A program made the position numbers and the translations under genes. This document shows positions 6,397-9,272 of a stretch of DNA of 9,272 nt, piece after piece (position 1 is the stretch's first letter; the number at the start of each line of letters is the position of its first letter). Source of the stretch: Dehalococcoidia bacterium. GTDB lineage: Bacteria; Chloroflexota; Dehalococcoidia; JACPQF01. The notes beneath the pieces were generated by a model. The model was given only the letters and a program-made list of their open reading frames with translations, was not told the origin of the DNA and did no database searches. Location: contig JAUSEJ010000906.1 in NCBI GenBank assembly GCA_030650265.1, positions 1 to 9,272 of the forward strand. Reading direction: 5' to 3'.

Positions 6397-9272
6397 ATGG
6401 CTAAAGTGAGTAAAGTACTGGTAATTGGCTCGGGGCCCATCGTGATCGGTCAGGCGGCTGAGTTTGATTATGCGGGAACGCAGGCTTGCAAGGCGTTGCG
6501 GGAGGAAGGCGTTACTTCTGTTCTCGTCAACTCCAATCCCGCCACTATTATGACCGACCAGGGCATCGCCGATATTGTCTACATCGAGCCGCTGACGGTC
6601 GAGGTGCTGACGCGAGTCATCGAGAGAGAGCGACCCGATGGGCTTCTCCCTACGCTGGGGGGCCAGACCGGCCTTAATCTTGCCGTTGAGCTGGCTGATG
6701 CCGGTGTCCTCGATAAATACGGCGTGAGACTCCTCGGCACGCCGCTCGAAACCATACGCAAGGCGGAGGACCGGGAACTGTTCAAGAAGATGTTGTTGGA
6801 CCTCGGCGAGCCTGTGCCCGAAAGTATCATTACGACCAAGATGGAAGAAGCGCGCCAGTTCGCGGAGGAGATCGGCTTCCCCATCATTATTCGACCCGCC
6901 TATACCCTTGGGGGAACCGGCGGCGGCATCTCTTTCAGTCACGAAGACCTTCCCACGGTCGTTGGTAACGGCCTGGCGGCTAGCCCTATTCATCAAGTTC
7001 TGGTCGAACGGTGCGTTCTGGGTTGGAAAGAAATCGAGTACGAAGTCATGCGCGACGCCGCCGACAACTGCATCACCGTCTGCAACATGGAAAACATCGA
7101 TCCCATGGGCGTACATACGGGGGACAGCATCGTCGTGGCGCCCAGCCAGACGCTAACCGACAAAGAGTATCAGATGCTGCGCTCGGCGAGCTTGAGGATC
7201 ATCAGGGCCCTCGGCATCGAGGGGGGCTGCAACGTTCAATATGCCCTCAGTCCGATTGCCGGCGATACGCCAAGTAAGAGAATGCCTACCCCTTACTATG
7301 TTATCGAGGTCAACCCCCGGGTTAGCCGCAGTTCGGCCCTCGCCAGCAAGGCCACGGGATACCCTATCGCCCGTGTAGCAGCAAAAATCGCCGTTGGCAA
7401 GCACCTCGACGAGATTCCCAACGCCGTGACCAAGAAGACTACCGCTGCCTTCGAACCGGCGCTCGATTATTGCGTGGTCAAGATTCCCCGCTGGCCCTTC
7501 GACAAGTTCGCCCATGGCGACAGGGTTATCGGCACCCAGATGAAGGCCACGGGAGAAGTGATGGCCATCGACCGCTCCTTCGAGGCTGCCCTCCAGAAGG
7601 CCGTGCGCTCTCTCGAGTTGGGAGGCAAGAGTCTGTTGTGGGAGGACAGGAACTGGGCTTCGACTACCCGGGCAGAGGGTGAAGCCAGTGAGACCGAGAT
7701 CCTCGACCGCCATCCCCTCTATCCCAACGACTTGCGGCTCTGGGCGATCATGGCCTGCCTGCGACGGGGAGTCAGAGGGGAGGCCATCTGTCAGAGGACC
7801 GGGATTGACAAGTGGTTTGTCCGCAAGCTGGAGAACATTGTAGACATGGAACGTCGACTCCTCGCCGAGACGCTCGGGCCAGACCTGCTCCGGCAGGCCA
7901 AGCGTATGGGATTCTCCGACGTGCAGGTGGGCACCTTAAGTGATAAGCTGCCCGAGCAGGTTCGGGACCTGCGCCGGCAATGGGGAGTCAAGCCGGTCTA
8001 CAAGATGGTCGATACTTGCGCGGCCGAATTCGCCGCCGAGACGCCTTATTTTTACAGCAGCTACGAGACCGAAAACGAGGCCGAGTCCTTCCAGGCGAAG
8101 GAGGGTGTGAGAAGTGCTGTTGTTATTGGCAGCGGACCGATCCGCATAGGCCAGGGAATCGAGTTCGATTACTGCTCAGTTCATTCCGCCTGGGCACTGC
8201 AGGAAGCCGGCATCAAGAGCATTATGATAAATTCAAATCCCGAGACCGTTTCGACCGATTTCGACACGTCGGATCGCCTCTACTTCGAGCCACTGGACGA
8301 AGAGAGTGTAAGGGATATGCTTGAAAACGAGGGTTCAGGGGACAGAGGTCAGGGGACAGGGGCCGGGGGTCGGGGGCCGGGGGCTGGTCCTTCTGCGGAA
8401 GGACTGATCCCTGACCCTTCTCCCTCGACCCCTACGATGGCGCCGGCCATCGTGCAGTTTGGCGGCCAGACGGCAATAAATCTTGCCGAGCCTCTGGTTC
8501 GCAGTGGCATGTCTATTCTTGGTTCAGACCTCGAGGCCATCGACCTGGCGGAGGACCGCCGTCGCTTCGAGAACTTCTTGAATCAACTTGGCATTCCTCA
8601 GCCACCTGGCGCCGCCATAACCACGGTGGAGGAGGCGATCAACGTCGCCAAGATCATCGGCTATCCCGTACTGGTACGGCCGAGCTACGTCCTTGGCGGT
8701 CGGGCCATGGAGGTCGTCTATGTCCCCAGCGAGCTAATACGCTATATGACGATGGCGGTCGAAGTGTCGAGCCGCCGGCCCATTCTCATTGACAAGTACA
8801 TGGAGGGGAAAGAGGTCGAGGTCGACGCTATTTGCGACGGTGAAGCGGTTCTCATTCCTGGCATCATGGAGCACATCGAGCGGGCTGGCGTTCATAGTGG
8901 CGATTCGATGGCCGCCTACCCGGGGCTGCATCTTACCGAGGACGAGGTCAACCTCATCGTCGAATACACTACCTCAATCGGCCTGGCCCTGGGCACCAGG
9001 GGCCTGATGAATGTCCAATACGTTATCATGCCCAACAGCGGGGGAGAGGAAGACAGGGTAGGGAACGATCATGGCTCCTCCGTTTATGTGATTGAAGTAA
9101 ACCCGCGAGCTAGCCGGACGGTGCCTTTCCTATCGAAAGTAACGGGCGTGCCGATGGTCAAGGTGGCGACTCACGTCATGCTCGGCAAGACCTTGAAGGA
9201 GCAGGGTTACAGTGGTGGACTGTGGAAGAGGCAGAAGTTGGTCGCCATCAAGGCGCCCGTCTTCTCCATGTC
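6397..9272 (+). CDS. carB: Carbamoyl-phosphate synthase large subunit (3' end beyond window)
   Basis: CarB makes carbamoyl phosphate from bicarbonate, ammonia (from CarA) and two ATP. About 958 codons are present without a stop. Seen in order: N-half pre-ATP-grasp ([21 protein letters not shown] region), first ATP-grasp with metal residues Q281, E304, N306 ([17 protein letters not shown]), oligomerisation domain (about 430-560), second Rossmann-like segment ([18 protein letters not shown]) and second ATP-grasp with Q874, E900, N902. The rest of the second ATP-grasp and the C-terminal allosteric domain lie outside. ATG 6397 has GGAG five bases upstream. Oddities: about 36 Gly/Pro-rich residues (646-681) from an inverted repeat precede [16 protein letters not shown], and both halves have longer loops just before VIEVNPR. 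All catalytic motifs remain, so it is probably functional. Confidence 0.97.
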   Translation, partial: MAKVSKVLVIGSGPIVIGQAAEFDYAGTQACKALREEGVTSVLVNSNPATIMTDQGIADIVYIEPLTVEVLTRVIERERPDGLLPTLGGQTGLNLAVELADAGVLDKYGVRLLGTPLETIRKAEDRELFKKMLLDLGEPVPESIITTKMEEARQFAEEIGFPIIIRPAYTLGGTGGGISFSHEDLPTVVGNGLAASPIHQVLVERCVLGWKEIEYEVMRDAADNCITVCNMENIDPMGVHTGDSIVVAPSQTLTDKEYQMLRSASLRIIRALGIEGGCNVQYALSPIAGDTPSKRMPTPYYVIEVNPRVSRSSALASKATGYPIARVAAKIAVGKHLDEIPNAVTKKTTAAFEPALDYCVVKIPRWPFDKFAHGDRVIGTQMKATGEVMAIDRSFEAALQKAVRSLELGGKSLLWEDRNWASTTRAEGEASETEILDRHPLYPNDLRLWAIMACLRRGVRGEAICQRTGIDKWFVRKLENIVDMERRLLAETLGPDLLRQAKRMGFSDVQVGTLSDKLPEQVRDLRRQWGVKPVYKMVDTCAAEFAAETPYFYSSYETENEAESFQAKEGVRSAVVIGSGPIRIGQGIEFDYCSVHSAWALQEAGIKSIMINSNPETVSTDFDTSDRLYFEPLDEESVRDMLENEGSGDRGQGTGAGGRGPGAGPSAEGLIPDPSPSTPTMAPAIVQFGGQTAINLAEPLVRSGMSILGSDLEAIDLAEDRRRFENFLNQLGIPQPPGAAITTVEEAINVAKIIGYPVLVRPSYVLGGRAMEVVYVPSELIRYMTMAVEVSSRRPILIDKYMEGKEVEVDAICDGEAVLIPGIMEHIERAGVHSGDSMAAYPGLHLTEDEVNLIVEYTTSIGLALGTRGLMNVQYVIMPNSGGEEDRVGNDHGSSVYVIEVNPRASRTVPFLSKVTGVPMVKVATHVMLGKTLKEQGYSGGLWKRQKLVAIKAPVFSM
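8332..8439 (+). repeat. Palindromic, in-frame G-rich insertion inside carB
   Basis: The central hairpin GTCCTTC-TGCG-GAAGGAC (8387-8404) is flanked by GGTCAGGG (8347-8354) pairing with CCCTGACC (8409-8416). Further out, GGGGTCG-type sequence on the left matches CGACCCC on the right. The left arm is strongly G-rich (GGGGCCGGGGGTCGGGGG). It adds about 36 codons without a stop, at a point where CarB proteins normally run from an EKPDG-like turn straight into IVQFGGQT. The same centre is found in the pyrR leader at 75-89. Confidence 0.85.

Noticed and set aside
6394..7116. Minus-strand open frame opposite carB (also 7153-7713, 2237-2866 and 1449-2006)
   Set aside because: All lie opposite strongly conserved genes and show no motifs; they are explained by the codon bias of the plus-strand genes.

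Overview
The window is about 9.3 kb of bacterial DNA with moderately high GC. All recognisable genes lie on the + strand. At its core is a pyrimidine-biosynthesis locus: a PyrR-dependent attenuator, pyrR, carA and the first ~958 codons of carB, which runs off the right edge. The PyrR/attenuator logic is typical of Gram-positive-type and Chloroflexota bacteria. The amidohydrolase-rich operon and the many translated G-rich palindromic repeats make me lean towards an uncultured Chloroflexota (Dehalococcoidia-like) genome. That placement is inference; no rRNA or marker gene here proves it.

Layout. Positions 1-172 are the leader: a PyrR-binding hairpin, a competing antiterminator and an intrinsic terminator whose 3' arm carries the pyrR Shine-Dalgarno sequence. 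pyrR (173-718) is followed closely by a small four-cysteine protein (780-977), a cytosine-deaminase-like amidohydrolase (987-2264), a DUF6282-type predicted metal hydrolase (2261-3196, sharing 4 bases with the previous gene) and carA (3213-4310). Many pyr operons carry pyrB and pyrC between pyrR and carA. Here the two putative hydrolases and the small protein fill that place, so they probably come under the same UMP/PRPP-sensing switch.

carA and carB are split by about 2.1 kb holding a DpnM/Dam-like adenine methyltransferase without a visible restriction partner, an unrecognised membrane protein with an N-terminal CxxC pair, and a truncated HicB-like antitoxin. carB begins at 6397.

The second theme is small palindromic or tandem repeats of several kinds: in the pyrR leader, at the DUF6282/carA junction, at the methyltransferase N-terminus, between the methyltransferase and membrane genes, inside the membrane-protein gene and inside carB. 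The ones within genes keep the reading frame open. The carB insertion adds about 36 Gly/Pro-rich residues to a core metabolic enzyme, which resembles the behaviour of Rickettsia palindromic elements.

The strongest candidates for something new are (a) the PyrR-controlled pair of uncharacterised hydrolases, whose deaminase-like member has lost a conserved metal-binding His and the active-site Asp next to the metal, and (b) the frame-preserving palindromic elements.
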